Of a DNA stretch of 64,000 nucleotides, positions 50,387 through 60,600 are shown in pieces (the stretch's first letter is position 1; the number at the start of each line of letters is the position of its first letter). The position numbers and the translations under genes are program-made. The stretch lies in the NCBI GenBank assembly GCA_965203915.1, contig OZ241918.1, forward strand, positions 1,240,001 to 1,304,000, in the 5' to 3' direction. Source of the stretch: JASGCL01 sp965203915 (GTDB lineage Bacteria; Pseudomonadota; Alphaproteobacteria; JASGCL01). The notes under the pieces were generated by a model that made no database searches, had not been told where the DNA came from, and saw only the letters and a list, made by a program, of their open reading frames with translations.

Positions 50387-51862
50387 TTAATAGGGCGCGG
50401 TAGCTTGGCCCATTTCAACATAGACCGACTTTATCTGGGTATAACTATCCAACACCGCCCTGGCATTTTCGCGCCCAACACCCGATTCTTTATAACCACC
50501 AAACGGCATTTCGATGGGGGTGATATTAAAATTATTTATCCATATCGTTCCCGATTGCAGGGCGGCGGCGACGCGATGCCCTTGCTGCAAATGGTTGGTG
50601 AAAATACCGCCCGACAAACCCATGTCGCTGTGGTTGGCGCGTTGTATCACTTCCTCTTCCTTATCAAAGGGCAGGACGGACATGACAGGACCAAAAATTT
50701 CTTCGACACATATCGCCATGTCATCGCTGCAATCATAAAAAACCGTGGGGGCAATGAATAATCCCTTGGGGAAATCTTTCACCTTGGCTATGCCACCGCC
50801 CGTCAATAATTTGGCACCCGACTCGGTTCCCAATTTGATATAACGCAAAATACTGTCATATTGGCTTTGGCTGACTATTGGCCCCAATTGGGTTTGTGGG
50901 TCTTGGGGGTCGCCCAAACGGATCTTTTCGGTACGCGATTGTAACAGGTTTAAAAATTCTTGGTATAGTCCACGTTGCACAAAAACCCTTGTGCCGTTTG
51001 AACATATTTGCCCCGAAGAATAAAAATTACCCAGTATCGCGCCCGAAACCGCCGCCTCAACATCCGCACTGTCAAAAATGATCAGGGGGGATTTGCCACC
51101 CAATTCCAAAGTTACTTTTTTTAAAGTTTCCGCCGCCGCCGCCATCACTTTTTTTCCTGTCATGACCGAACCTGTCAAAGATACTTTGGCAATTTTTTTA
51201 TGCCGCACCAATTTTTCGGCAACAATGTTGTTGCCTTGCAAAACTTGAAACACGCCGTCGGGCAATCCCGCTTGCTTATAAATTTCTGCCAACCGCAATG
51301 CCGTCAAGGGCGTGACCGAGGCAGGCTTAAATATCATGACATTACCCGCCGCCAGGCACGGTGCCGATTTCCAACAGGCAATTTGGATAGGATAATTCCA
51401 CGCCCCGAGCCCCAGGCAAATACCCAATGGTTCGCGCCGCGTGTAAGCAAAATTGTTGCCAAGCGGAATATAATCCGAAGTTTCACCCTGAATAATACCG
51501 CCGAAATAATCCAAACAATCGGCCCCCGATAAAGCGTCGGCGACGATGGTTTCGGCAATGGCCTTGCCCGTGTCGAAGGTTTCTATCCTTGCCAATTCAT
51601 CGTTGTTTTGCCTTATGAGCTCGGCGGCCTTACATAAAATCTTACCCCGTTCGCGGGCGGGCATGACCGACCACAGGGCAAAGGCTTGCTCCGCCGCGGC
51701 AATAGCCTTGTTAATAATAACATCGTCAGCATAATGGAGGGTGGCGATAGCCTCCATCGTCGCGGGGTAGATGGAATGAAACGCGCCATCTTTGCTTTGG
51801 CTTTCCATGTAGGCGCCATTGACAAAATGACTATGCGGCGGTTGTAGTTTATGAGAAGTCAT
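50387..51862 (-). CDS. betB: Betaine-aldehyde dehydrogenase
   Basis: Oxidises betaine aldehyde to glycine betaine with NAD(P)+; 491 residues from this start. BetB-specific stretches: GAWNYPIQIACWKSAPCLAAGNVMIFKP, the catalytic glutamate in LELGGKSP, and the catalytic cysteine in NFYSSGQICSNGTRVFVQ, where the SNGTRVFV tail is typical of BetB. The frame extends to 51952, but the ATG at 51862 (MTSHKLQPPHSHFVNG) gives the family N-terminus; the extension looks like a spurious hydrophobic run. No betA, betI or betT is adjacent. Divergent from aroK. Confidence 0.9.
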   Translation of the reverse strand: MTSHKLQPPHSHFVNGAYMESQSKDGAFHSIYPATMEAIATLHYADDVIINKAIAAAEQAFALWSVMPARERGKILCKAAELIRQNNDELARIETFDTGKAIAETIVADALSGADCLDYFGGIIQGETSDYIPLGNNFAYTRREPLGICLGLGAWNYPIQIACWKSAPCLAAGNVMIFKPASVTPLTALRLAEIYKQAGLPDGVFQVLQGNNIVAEKLVRHKKIAKVSLTGSVMTGKKVMAAAAETLKKVTLELGGKSPLIIFDSADVEAAVSGAILGNFYSSGQICSNGTRVFVQRGLYQEFLNLLQSRTEKIRLGDPQDPQTQLGPIVSQSQYDSILRYIKLGTESGAKLLTGGGIAKVKDFPKGLFIAPTVFYDCSDDMAICVEEIFGPVMSVLPFDKEEEVIQRANHSDMGLSGGIFTNHLQQGHRVAAALQSGTIWINNFNITPIEMPFGGYKESGVGRENARAVLDSYTQIKSVYVEMGQATAPY

Positions 51863-51950
51863 GTCGGTTGATAAATCCTTACCAAGGATTTTATGATTGA
51901 AAAGCGAGAGAAAATCAAGCAAAAAGAAAACCGCGCATATGTAAAAAATC

Positions 51951-52529
51951 ATGTTGGAAAAAAAGGCAATTTACAATTTACAAACCCCGCTGTTTTTGGT
52001 GGGAATGATGGGTTCGGGTAAGAGCCGCATCGGCAAATTGTTGGCAGAAAAATTAAGCGTAGCATTTGTTGATATTGACCAAACGATTGTCACCCAGGAA
52101 AAGCAATCCATCAACGATATTTTTGCCCACCCGCAAAAAGGCGAAGCCTATTTTCGCAAATTGGAATTGACCATCATCAACAAAATCATTTCCACCCCGC
52201 CCAAAATAAAAATTATTGCGGGGGGCGGCGGCGCCTTCATGAACCCGCAAATAAGGTCGCTATTGAAAAAAAAGAAAATATTCACTTTATACCTTGATGT
52301 GCCGCTTTGGTTATTATGGTTGCGCGTCAAAAACAACAAAGAACGACCGTTGCTACGCGATAAAAACCCACGAAAAAAATTAAAAGAAATTTATGAAGCG
52401 CGGCGGGCAACCTACCTCACCGCGGATAAAGTTGTGTCATCGGGCATTGGTTCAAAAAATAAAAATATGTTGCGTCTGTTGTCGGCGTTGGTGGACCATG
52501 GTATGGTAAAAAAAGTTAATAATTCATAA
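51951..52529 (+). CDS. aroK: Shikimate kinase
   Basis: Phosphorylates shikimate in aromatic amino acid synthesis; 192 residues. Walker A LVGMMGSGKSRIGKLLAEKL, substrate aspartates in FVDIDQTIV, QSINDIFAHPQKGEAYFRKLE, the glycine motif IIAGGGGAF and the adenine-lid arginine in ERPLLRDK. aroB follows at 56 bases, the common aroK-aroB order. Its start is 88 bases from the divergent betB start. Confidence 0.95.
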   Translation: MLEKKAIYNLQTPLFLVGMMGSGKSRIGKLLAEKLSVAFVDIDQTIVTQEKQSINDIFAHPQKGEAYFRKLELTIINKIISTPPKIKIIAGGGGAFMNPQIRSLLKKKKIFTLYLDVPLWLLWLRVKNNKERPLLRDKNPRKKLKEIYEARRATYLTADKVVSSGIGSKNKNMLRLLSALVDHGMVKKVNNS

Positions 52530-52585
52530 CCCAGTTCGCTCACAATCAGGATAAAAAAATATATTAAAAATACCATGCTATTATC

Positions 52586-53737
52586 ATGACAGAAAAAAAA
52601 ATCTCCCTCACCTTTGCCAATCGCCCCGAAGCGGGTAGCCATGATTACGACATCATCGTTGGTCATGATTTGTTGCCGCAACTGGATAAATTCATTGATA
52701 TCAAAAGAATGAAGGGTGCGGCCTTACCTTTGCTCATAGATGAAAATTTTTTTAAACATCACGGCGAAAAAACCGTGGCCGCCATGAAAAAACTATTCCC
52801 TAACAAAAATATTGTTACCATGCCCGTGGCAAGTGGCGAAGGCAGCAAATCGCTAAAAAACTATAGCGCGTTGATGGAGCAATTGTTGTCCTTGAAGCTC
52901 GAGAGGCAATCTTGGTTGATAGCCATCGGCGGCGGGGTGGTGGGTGATTTGGCGGGGTTTTGCGCGGCGACATTATTACGCGGTATAGAATTTATTCAAA
53001 TTCCCACAACATTATTATCGATGGTCGATAGTTCGGTCGGCGGCAAAACGGGCATCAACGCCACCGCGGGTAAAAATTTAATCGGCGCCTTTCATCAACC
53101 AAGTTTGGTGTTGGCCGACATAGAATTTTTAAAAACCTTACCAAGGGCGGAAATCAGCGCGGGCACCGCCGAAATTATAAAATACGCCGCTATTATGGAT
53201 CCAGCATTTTTTACCTGGCTAGAACAGAATATGGAAAAACTGATAGAACTTAACGATGCCGTGGTGGCAACCGCCATCGAAGCATCGGTAAAAATGAAAG
53301 CCGATGTGGTAGCCAAAGACGAAAAGGAATCGTCGTGGCGCATGATATTAAATTTTGGTCATACTTTTGCCCATGCGATAGAAGCCGAATATCAATATAA
53401 GCCATTGTCGGCGGGCGGTGTTTTGCATGGTCAAGCCGTGGGGTTTGGTATGTTGCTGGCCGCCCGTTTTTCAGAAAAGGTTAGGCAAGCCAACAATATC
53501 AGCCAACGGTTAGAACAATTATTACGGCGTGCCAACCTGCCCACCAGTTTTAACGACATGCCGCTGCATACGTGGCAGGTTGGACAATTGCTTGACCATA
53601 TGCGGCGCGATAAAAAAGTAAGCGATGAAAAATTGGTTTTTATTTTGCTTGATGAGATAGGCAAGGTGGTCATCGACAAAACCATTCCCCAAGAATGGGT
53701 GATTGATTTTTTAACAGCCGAATTGTTAAGAAAATAA
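52586..53737 (+). CDS. aroB: 3-dehydroquinate synthase
   Basis: Second step of the shikimate pathway, an NAD-dependent cyclisation of DAHP; 383 residues. Motifs: VASGEGSKSLKNYSALMEQLL, LIAIGGGVVGDLAGFCAATLLRGIEFIQIPTTLLSMVDSSVGGKTGIN, AEIIKYAAIMD, and the zinc site with LNFGHTFAHAIEAE and LHGQAVGFGM. It follows aroK by 56 bases and ends 19 bases before the palindrome that precedes the zinc-uptake genes. Confidence 0.97.
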   Translation: MTEKKISLTFANRPEAGSHDYDIIVGHDLLPQLDKFIDIKRMKGAALPLLIDENFFKHHGEKTVAAMKKLFPNKNIVTMPVASGEGSKSLKNYSALMEQLLSLKLERQSWLIAIGGGVVGDLAGFCAATLLRGIEFIQIPTTLLSMVDSSVGGKTGINATAGKNLIGAFHQPSLVLADIEFLKTLPRAEISAGTAEIIKYAAIMDPAFFTWLEQNMEKLIELNDAVVATAIEASVKMKADVVAKDEKESSWRMILNFGHTFAHAIEAEYQYKPLSAGGVLHGQAVGFGMLLAARFSEKVRQANNISQRLEQLLRRANLPTSFNDMPLHTWQVGQLLDHMRRDKKVSDEKLVFILLDEIGKVVIDKTIPQEWVIDFLTAELLRK

Positions 53738-53756
53738 TAAACTGGCAATTCCGCAC

Positions 53757-53777
53757 TATTGCAACAATGTTGCAATA
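53757..53777. promoter_or_regulatory. Perfect 21-base palindrome, candidate Zur/Fur operator
   Basis: The half-sites TATTGCAACA and TGTTGCAATA flank a central A at 53767 with no mismatch. It lies 29 bases before the regulator ATG and between aroB and the znu genes. Size and symmetry fit a dimeric Fur-family repressor site; the bases differ from the well-known E. coli Zur box. Confidence 0.65.
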
Positions 53778-53806
53778 AGTAAAAACCCGTGGTATGGGAA
53801 ATGACC

Positions 53807-54247
53807 ATGGAACCCGCACCTTCTCTGCTAACTATTTACCAGCAAATAAAACTTGCGGGTGGGCGCGTAACCCAAACCCGCCGCGCCTTGATAGACATCC
53901 TCTACGCCAGTCATTGTTTGATTGATAAGCCTGCCTTGCAAAAAAAATTGCAGCAAAAAAAATGCAACCCCGACCGCTCGACTCTGCATCGCGAATTAAT
54001 TTTTTTATTGGCAAACAATATCATTCGCAAAAACAGCATCAACGGCGTCGATTATTTTGAAATTGCCCACCACCACCATCATCATTTGATTTGCCTAGCT
54101 TGCCACCATATACAACCCGTTGTCTTGCCCCAAGGCAATTTGTGCCATCTAACACCACAACAAGAAAATATCGGCAAAGAAAATAACTTTACCATCGTCA
54201 ACCATTCGCTGGAATATTATGGCTATTGCCAAACATGCCAGGCTTAA
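53807..54247 (+). CDS. zur: Fur-family transcriptional regulator, probably Zur
   Basis: About 146 residues. Winged-helix domain with VTQTRRALIDILY, SHCLIDKPALQKKL, DRSTLHRELIFLLANNIIRK; dimerisation domain with a run of His (HHHHHHLICLAC) and two CxxC pairs (CLAC and CQTC) forming the structural zinc site. Its place at the head of znuACB and behind a perfect palindrome supports Zur (zinc repressor) rather than Fur. GGGAA lies eight bases before the ATG at 53807; a GTG at 53789 and an ATG at 53801 are also in frame. Likely to regulate itself and the zinc transporter. Confidence 0.85.
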   Translation: MEPAPSLLTIYQQIKLAGGRVTQTRRALIDILYASHCLIDKPALQKKLQQKKCNPDRSTLHRELIFLLANNIIRKNSINGVDYFEIAHHHHHHLICLACHHIQPVVLPQGNLCHLTPQQENIGKENNFTIVNHSLEYYGYCQTCQA

Positions 54248-54299
54248 GCATCGACTTAATCGGGACCCACTATCACAAAAATAATATAGCCAGGTTGTT

Positions 54300-55253
54300 A
54301 TGAAAAAAATAATTTTTATCTTATTCGTTTGCTTATTTTTTCAAGCGGGCTTTGCCCCCGCGGTGCTGGCCGCTGACAAAAAATTGCAAGTGGTCACAAC
54401 CCTGTTTCCCATTTATGACATGGCGCGCGCCATTGGCGGGGATAGGGCCGATGTATCATTACTGCTGCCCCCTGGCACCGAACCGCATTATTTTGAACCC
54501 ACCGCACGGGATATTGCCACCCTTAACCGTAGCGATATTTTTATTTACGTCAATGACCAAATGGAAATTTGGGCAAAAAAAATTATCAGCCAATGGCAAC
54601 AAAATAAAAAAAATATCATCATCACCAACGCCAGCCAACATATCACGCTGCGCCCCCCCACCAATCCAGTAGCACTAGACAAGAAAAATAATCAGCCAAC
54701 CGCAACGTCATCAACCGAATTTGATTCGCATGTTTGGTTAGACATGAATAATGCAAAAATAATGGCGCAGAATATTGCCGATGGTTTTGCCCTGGCCGAT
54801 GCCGAACATGCCAGCATGTATCAACAACGCGCCAAGCAGTATCAGCAAAAATTAATCGCCATGGATTTGAAATACAAAAAAACAATCGCCACCTGCCAAA
54901 GTAAAAAAATTATTTATGGCGGGCATTATGCCTTTGGTTATTTGGCCCATGCTTACGGTTTAACCTATGACGCGGTGAATAGTTTCAACAGCGAAGCCGA
55001 ACCCACCATGCAAAACATGAAAAAAATGATTGATGAAATAAAAAAAAATAACATCCGCGTGGTTTTTTATGAAAAATTATCAGACCCAAAAATTGCCATG
55101 ACGCTGGCCCACGAAACCAACGCAACCATTTTACCATTATCCAGCGGCGATAATATTGCCAAAATGGACATGGAAAACAATATAACTTTCTTGCAAATCA
55201 TGGAACAAAACTTAAACAACCTGGCGGTGGGACTATCATGCCAAAAAAATTAA
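54300..55253 (+). CDS. znuA: Zinc ABC transporter substrate-binding protein ZnuA
   Basis: Periplasmic binding protein (cluster A-I), 317 residues. Signal peptide ends near AVLAA-D (about residue 24). Metal-site residues: H in GTEPHYFEPTARDI, H in FDSHVWLDMNNAK, H in IIYGGHYAFGYLAHAYG and the late acidic residue in LSSGDNIAKMD. The His/Asp-rich flexible loop found in many ZnuA proteins is absent; the corresponding stretch (about 120-140) has only one His. So the protein could also be an Mn-type homologue, but operon and regulator argue for zinc. Its last 16 bases overlap znuC. Confidence 0.88.
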   Translation: MKKIIFILFVCLFFQAGFAPAVLAADKKLQVVTTLFPIYDMARAIGGDRADVSLLLPPGTEPHYFEPTARDIATLNRSDIFIYVNDQMEIWAKKIISQWQQNKKNIIITNASQHITLRPPTNPVALDKKNNQPTATSSTEFDSHVWLDMNNAKIMAQNIADGFALADAEHASMYQQRAKQYQQKLIAMDLKYKKTIATCQSKKIIYGGHYAFGYLAHAYGLTYDAVNSFNSEAEPTMQNMKKMIDEIKKNNIRVVFYEKLSDPKIAMTLAHETNATILPLSSGDNIAKMDMENNITFLQIMEQNLNNLAVGLSCQKN

Positions 55254-55981
55254 AACCATTTATTTCCATTCGTAACCTGTCGCTGTATTACGCCAAGCAA
55301 GCCGCGGTGGAGGATGTATCACTCGATATTGAGAAGGGTGATTTCATCGGCCTGGTCGGCCCCAATGGTGCTGGCAAAACCAGCTTGGTCCGCGCCATCA
55401 TTGCCGCGCGTCATCAACATGCCAACAGCCAACAAAAAGGAAAAATTCTATTCAAGGACACCAGCCATTTACGTTTTGGCTACTTGCCACAACAACATTA
55501 TCAATTACCCCATTTCCCCGCCGATGGGGGAGAGGTCGTGTTGCTTGGCTTGCTTGCCAGCAAAAAAAATCCCAAACTCATCACGCAGCAGGATAAAAAT
55601 AAAATCGATGCGCTGTTAACCAGCCTGGATATTGCTTACTTAAAAAATCGCCGTTTTTCTTCGCTGTCGGGCGGGCAAAAACAATTATTCTTGCTGGCGC
55701 GCGCCCTTGTCGCGGGGAATAATTTTTTTATTTTTGATGAACCCACCACCGCCCTCTCCCCCACGGCGCGCCGTCATTTCCTTGACCTTATTATCCACCT
55801 GAACAAACAACATCAGGCCACGATTATTTTTATCACCCACGATATTGCCGATATAAAAGATCACGCCAACAAAATTCTCTACCTTGACCGTCATCTAAAA
55901 TTCTATGGCACAACAAAAGACTTCATCGCCAGCAATTGGTCGCAACCCGCCCATGCCATTGCCTGTCATGACCATCCATAA
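55238..55981 (+). CDS. znuC: Zinc ABC transporter ATP-binding protein ZnuC
   Basis: A 247-residue ATPase subunit. Walker A GLVGPNGAGKTSLVRAI, signature LSGGQKQLFLLARALV, Walker B NFFIFDEPTTALSP and H-loop IIFITHDIADIKDH. It starts inside the end of znuA (16-base overlap) and znuB follows after 18 bases, so znuA-C-B are cotranscribed. Confidence 0.93.
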   Translation: MPKKLKPFISIRNLSLYYAKQAAVEDVSLDIEKGDFIGLVGPNGAGKTSLVRAIIAARHQHANSQQKGKILFKDTSHLRFGYLPQQHYQLPHFPADGGEVVLLGLLASKKNPKLITQQDKNKIDALLTSLDIAYLKNRRFSSLSGGQKQLFLLARALVAGNNFFIFDEPTTALSPTARRHFLDLIIHLNKQHQATIIFITHDIADIKDHANKILYLDRHLKFYGTTKDFIASNWSQPAHAIACHDHP

Positions 55982-55999
55982 AAAAAATAGACAAACACC

Positions 56000-56809
56000 A
56001 TGACCAATTTTTTCGAACTTCTTCATTATGATTTTATCTTACGCGCCGTCATCACGGGGTTATTTGTGGCGGCGGCTTGCGGTATATTGGGGGTCTTCCT
56101 TGTGCTACGTCATTTGTCATTGATAAGCGATGGCTTGTCGCATATTGGCTTTGGTGCCATTGCTTTAAGCTTATTTTTGGGAATCTATCCCCCCTATGTT
56201 TCCTTGCCCTTGGTCATTGTGGCTTCGCTGCTTATTATCAAATTACATCAACGCGGCATCAACAGCGGCGACGCGGCGATTGGCATGATTGCATCGGTCG
56301 GCATTGCCGTCGGCGTCATCTTTGCTAGTTTGAATCATGGCGTCAATATTAACATCTTAGGTTATCTGTTTGGTAATATTTTAACCATCACGGATTCGGA
56401 GATGTGGTTCTCGGTCATCTTCTCCTGCATCGTTATGCTGGTGGTTGTTTATTATTATTGGGATCTTTTCGCCACCACCTTTGATAACGAATATGCCGAG
56501 GCCGCGGGCATCAACACGCGCTTCATTAATAATTTGCTGATGATATTAACCGCCATCGTGGTGGTGGTTTCCATCCGCCTGGTGGGGGCAATGTTGGTTT
56601 CAGCCTTGATGATATTTCCTGCCAGCACCGCCCTGCGCCTGACCAACAAATTTAAAACCACCATTTTGGTGGCGTGGTTGGTGGCTAGCCTGTCCGTTAT
56701 CACGGGCATGATATTGTCGGTGATGTTTAATTTACCAACGGGGGCGTTGATTGTTGTTACCAACGGGCTATTTTTTCTGGCCGCGATTATTGTAAAAAAA
56801 CGCGGGTAG
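56000..56809 (+). CDS. znuB: Zinc ABC transporter permease ZnuB
   Basis: A 269-residue inner-membrane permease of the ABC-3 family with about eight membrane segments. Family motifs: GILGVFLVLRHLSLISDGLSHIGFGAIAL, DAAIGMIASVGIAVGVI, FGNILTI, and the late RLVGAMLVSALMIFPASTALRLTNKF coupling region. Last gene of the zur-znuACB unit; the downstream tRNA-Val is on the other strand. Confidence 0.93.
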   Translation: MTNFFELLHYDFILRAVITGLFVAAACGILGVFLVLRHLSLISDGLSHIGFGAIALSLFLGIYPPYVSLPLVIVASLLIIKLHQRGINSGDAAIGMIASVGIAVGVIFASLNHGVNINILGYLFGNILTITDSEMWFSVIFSCIVMLVVVYYYWDLFATTFDNEYAEAAGINTRFINNLLMILTAIVVVVSIRLVGAMLVSALMIFPASTALRLTNKFKTTILVAWLVASLSVITGMILSVMFNLPTGALIVVTNGLFFLAAIIVKKRG

Positions 56810-56839
56810 CAATAGATAAAAAATGCAACGGCGTAAAAA

Positions 56840-56914
56840 TGGTGGGCAGTACTGGGTTCGAACCAGTGACCCCTGCGATGTCAACACAGTGCTCTACCGC
56901 TGAGCTAACTGCCC
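56840..56914 (-). tRNA. tRNA-Val (GAC)
   Basis: A 75-base cloverleaf on the minus strand: acceptor GGGCAGT/ACTGCCC, D-arm with AGCTCAGCGGTAGAGC, anticodon stem CTGTG/CGCAG around loop TTGACAT (anticodon GAC), T-loop GTTCGAACC, discriminator A and encoded CCA. It lies between the znuB and soxG gene ends. Confidence 0.97.
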
Positions 56915-56990
56915 ACATGTAAGTTTTTTGTTTCTTAACATACCTCGACACCAAGCACAATCTTTTTAAAAAAAATATTCTAACTTAAGT

Positions 56991-57674
56991 CTAGCCAAAT
57001 TCTTTGGCTGCCACGATTAAATATTCCCATAGGTAAGAAGCAAAACTGCTGCGGACTTGCATTTCAAATTCCTTTTCCAGGTAGGTCAAAACAATGGAAG
57101 CATTGGCATAATGGGTCGAGACAACCTGCCCCACCGTTAAGAAACGTTCATCAACATTGATCGGCGAGCCCTTGCTTATCAAGGGCAAACTAGCCGCGCC
57201 CTTCAGCACAATATCAACATAGTAATCAGAAACATCAACCAGCGCATGATGTTTCCCCGCCAAGGATTTTGATAAAGCCTGCATGGTTTCGGCGGCCTTT
57301 GACAAGGGCAGGTTTAATAACCATTCATCGGGCGATACCCACGATAACATGACTCCTTTTTTATTCGCGCTGTAATGAAGGGGCTTGGGCATGGGCAGAT
57401 CCAATATTTTTTTTACCGCATCGGCCAAGGTATTTTTCTCACCGCGCAAAATAATTTTATCCCGCGCCTCGGGCAGGGATAAAATGATATTGGCGGATCT
57501 GTATTCATTGACATAATCCAATAGATGATGGCGTTCAGGTTTAAATTTTTTACCAAACCCGCCCGCCAGATCAAAACCCGTGGTCGCCAACCCTTCGCCG
57601 CCGCGAAATTTTTTCGCGCCACGAAATATTTTTTGCGAAACATCCGCTTGGTATTTGTTATCGATGTCAGCCAT
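56991..57674 (-). CDS. soxG: Sarcosine oxidase gamma subunit
   Basis: Smallest folded subunit of heterotetrameric sarcosine oxidase; 227 residues with a GcvT-like fold. Support: LSWVSPDEWLLNLPLSKAAETMQAL, HALVDVSDYYVDIVLKG, and the terminal AASFASYLWEYL-type segment, together with position directly after soxA (5-base gap). Family sequences are poorly conserved, so the call relies partly on operon order. Confidence 0.88.
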   Translation of the reverse strand: MADIDNKYQADVSQKIFRGAKKFRGGEGLATTGFDLAGGFGKKFKPERHHLLDYVNEYRSANIILSLPEARDKIILRGEKNTLADAVKKILDLPMPKPLHYSANKKGVMLSWVSPDEWLLNLPLSKAAETMQALSKSLAGKHHALVDVSDYYVDIVLKGAASLPLISKGSPINVDERFLTVGQVVSTHYANASIVLTYLEKEFEMQVRSSFASYLWEYLIVAAKEFG

Positions 57675-57679
57675 GTTGT

Positions 57680-60600
57680 TTATACTAACCTCCTATTTTC
57701 TTTATCCAAAAATATCGGCTCGGTCACCCTCACCGCGATGGGTCTTTTGCCCATCACGGGCACCCACAATTTTTGCCCCATCAACTTGCGTCCATCCTTT
57801 ATCAAACCCATCGCGATAGACCGCCCCAGGTTGGAGCTGTAATAGCTCGATGTCACATAACCCACCATATCCATCGGGGGCTTCCTGTTTAATTTTTTTA
57901 CCACTTGGGCACCTTCCCTCATTATTTTTTTGGGATTAAGGGGCAGCAGCCCCACCAATTGCCGCCTATCGGGGCGGGCGGTGTCAGGCCTGTAGAGCGA
58001 GCGTTTTCCCAAAAAGTCTGGTTTCTTTTTTGATACCATACCGCCAAAACCAAGGTCGTCGGGCGTCACCATACCGTCGGTATCTTGCCCCACGATGATA
58101 TAACCTTTCTCGGCGCGTAAAACATGCATGGCTTCGGTGCCGTAAGGGGTTATGTTATATTTTTGCCCATGGCTCATCAAGCCTTGCCACAGGGCGCGAC
58201 CATAACGCGCGGGCACATTAATTTCATAACTCAATTCGCCAGTAAAACTTATGCGAAACACGCGTGCAGGAATACCAAGGATATTCATTTTTTTCATTGT
58301 CATATGGGGGAAGGCTTCACTATCAACATTGCTGTCAGCAATATCTTGTAACAGGTGGCGCGCGTTAGGCCCCGCGATGGACGCCACCGCCCATTGTTCG
58401 GTGACGGATGTGCAGTAAACTTTCCAAGCTGGATATTCGGTTTGCAACCATTCTTCTAACCAATTCATCACGCGCCCCGCCCCGCCCGTCGTGGTGGTCA
58501 TGTGATAATGGTTTTCACCCAGCCGCGTGGTCACACCATCGTCAAACACCATACCGTTTTCATTTAGCATCAAGCCGTAGCGGCATTGCCCGACCTGCAA
58601 ATTATCCCAAGCGTTGGTGTAAACCAAGTTGAGCAATTTCAAAGCATCGGGGCCTTGAATATCTATCTTACCCAGGGTCGAAGCATCCAACACCCCTATC
58701 GAATCGCGGGTCGCCATCACCTCTCGGTTGACGGCCTTGTGCATGTTTTCACCGCTGCGTAAAAAATACCAAGGGCGCAACCAATCGCCAACATTTTCAA
58801 AAACCGCCTGCGCCTTAATATGCTCGGCGTGGATGGCGGTTTGTCGTGCCTGCTGAAACAATTTACCAACGCTATGCCCCGCCAAGGCACCAAAGGTTTG
58901 CGTGCTGTAAGGCGGGCGGAAAGTTGTAATCCCGACCTGGGGCACGGGAACACCCAAATGATGCGCCAAAAAATGCAAAGCATTCAAATTGGATGTTTTT
59001 CCTTGGTCGGTTGCCATGCCAGTCGTGGTGTAGCGTTTTAGCAATTCGACCGAATCATAACCTTCGCGTATCGCCAATTTCCAATCGGCCACCGTGACGT
59101 CATTTTGAAAATCAGCAAAATGTTTGGCCTTGCCATGGCCTATCGGGTATTTCCCTGGCAAAATAAAAACAGGGTGAGGAAAAATATCGCGCGGTTTTTC
59201 TGCCACGTCGGGGAAAGCCAATTTTATTTTTATGCCAAGCGTTTTGAACAATTGAGTCAAGGATGAGCTTAGCTCTTCCAAATTGGCCGTTCCCGTGACG
59301 CCGCCAACGCAATGACAGGCTTGGGGAATTTTATCGGGAAGGAAGGCGCAAAGTTTCTCATCATATTTTAATTGGCCACGACCTTGGGAATAAAGATGCA
59401 CCGTCGGCACAAAACCACCGCTCATCGCAACCAAGTCGCAGGATAAAATTAATGGCCTCATATTTTTTTCTATCATCAAGCCCATATCATTACCGACCGT
59501 TTTCATTTTCTTGCCTGCATCGTCGGCGTCCTTGGGTTGTGTCGCCACCAAACCATTGATAACAACCTTTTTAACTTGCTTCATGCCATGTTTATAACTG
59601 ATGATATTTTCAATGGTTGCATGTTCCAACACGCGCCCGCCCATCGCCTTGACCTTGCCCATCAGGGCAGTGCGTGGTGCTTTTTCGGCCAATTTGCCTT
59701 CCAATTTGGGCCTGACATCAACCACCGATGCCATACGCCCCGTCGCCAACACCATTTTGGCAACCTCGTAAGCCGAATCATTGTTGGTTAAGAAAACAAC
59801 ATGGCGTCCAGGCAACACAGCATAACGTTTCATATATTCGGCCACCGCCCCCGCCATCATAACCCCAGGGGTATCATTGTTGGGGAAGCACAGCGGGCGT
59901 TCCAACGTGCCCGTTGCCAAAATAATTTGTTTGGCACGAATTTTCCAAAAACGTTGGCGCGGTAAATGGCGCAAGGCGCGATGCGGCAAATGGTCGGTGA
60001 CTTTTTCCAGGGCGGTTAAAAACTGATGGTCATAAAGTGCCGTAACCGTGGTGCGGGTTAACAACGTTACATGTTTGTAGGTCGATAATTTTTTTACAAT
60101 CTCGGCAACCCACTTCATAGGACTTTTGCCATCTATCAAGTCGTTTGATTGATGCAGATAGCCGCCAAAATGCCAATCTTCGTCTGCCAATATAATTTTT
60201 TCGCCGGTTTTTTCGGTCGCCATCGCCAAATGCAGGGCGGTTAATAACCCCGCCATACCGCCGCCGACAATAACATAATCAACATGGACATGTTGGGTGG
60301 CGTAGCTGTCAATATCGGGTAGGTTTTTTGCTTTGCCCAAGCCCGCGGCACGGCGGATAAATGGTTCGTAGAGGCTTTCCCAAAAGCGGCGGGGAAATTT
60401 AAAAGTTTTATAATAAAAACCCGCAGGAAAAATTTTTGCCAATATACCCGAATTAACCGCCAGCATATCAAATTTTAAACTGGGGTAACGATTTTGCGAA
60501 CGCACCCGCTGCCCCACCACCAATTCCGCCATGGTGGCACGGGCATTAACCTCTTCCCCCGCGCCAACGCCCAAGGTCACCAGGGCATTTGGTTCTTCCA

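Noticed and set aside
51862..51952. Hydrophobic N-terminal extension of betB (looks like a membrane anchor)
   Set aside because: BetB enzymes are soluble and the family N-terminus begins at the ATG at 51862; the extension is AT-rich leader DNA between divergent genes.
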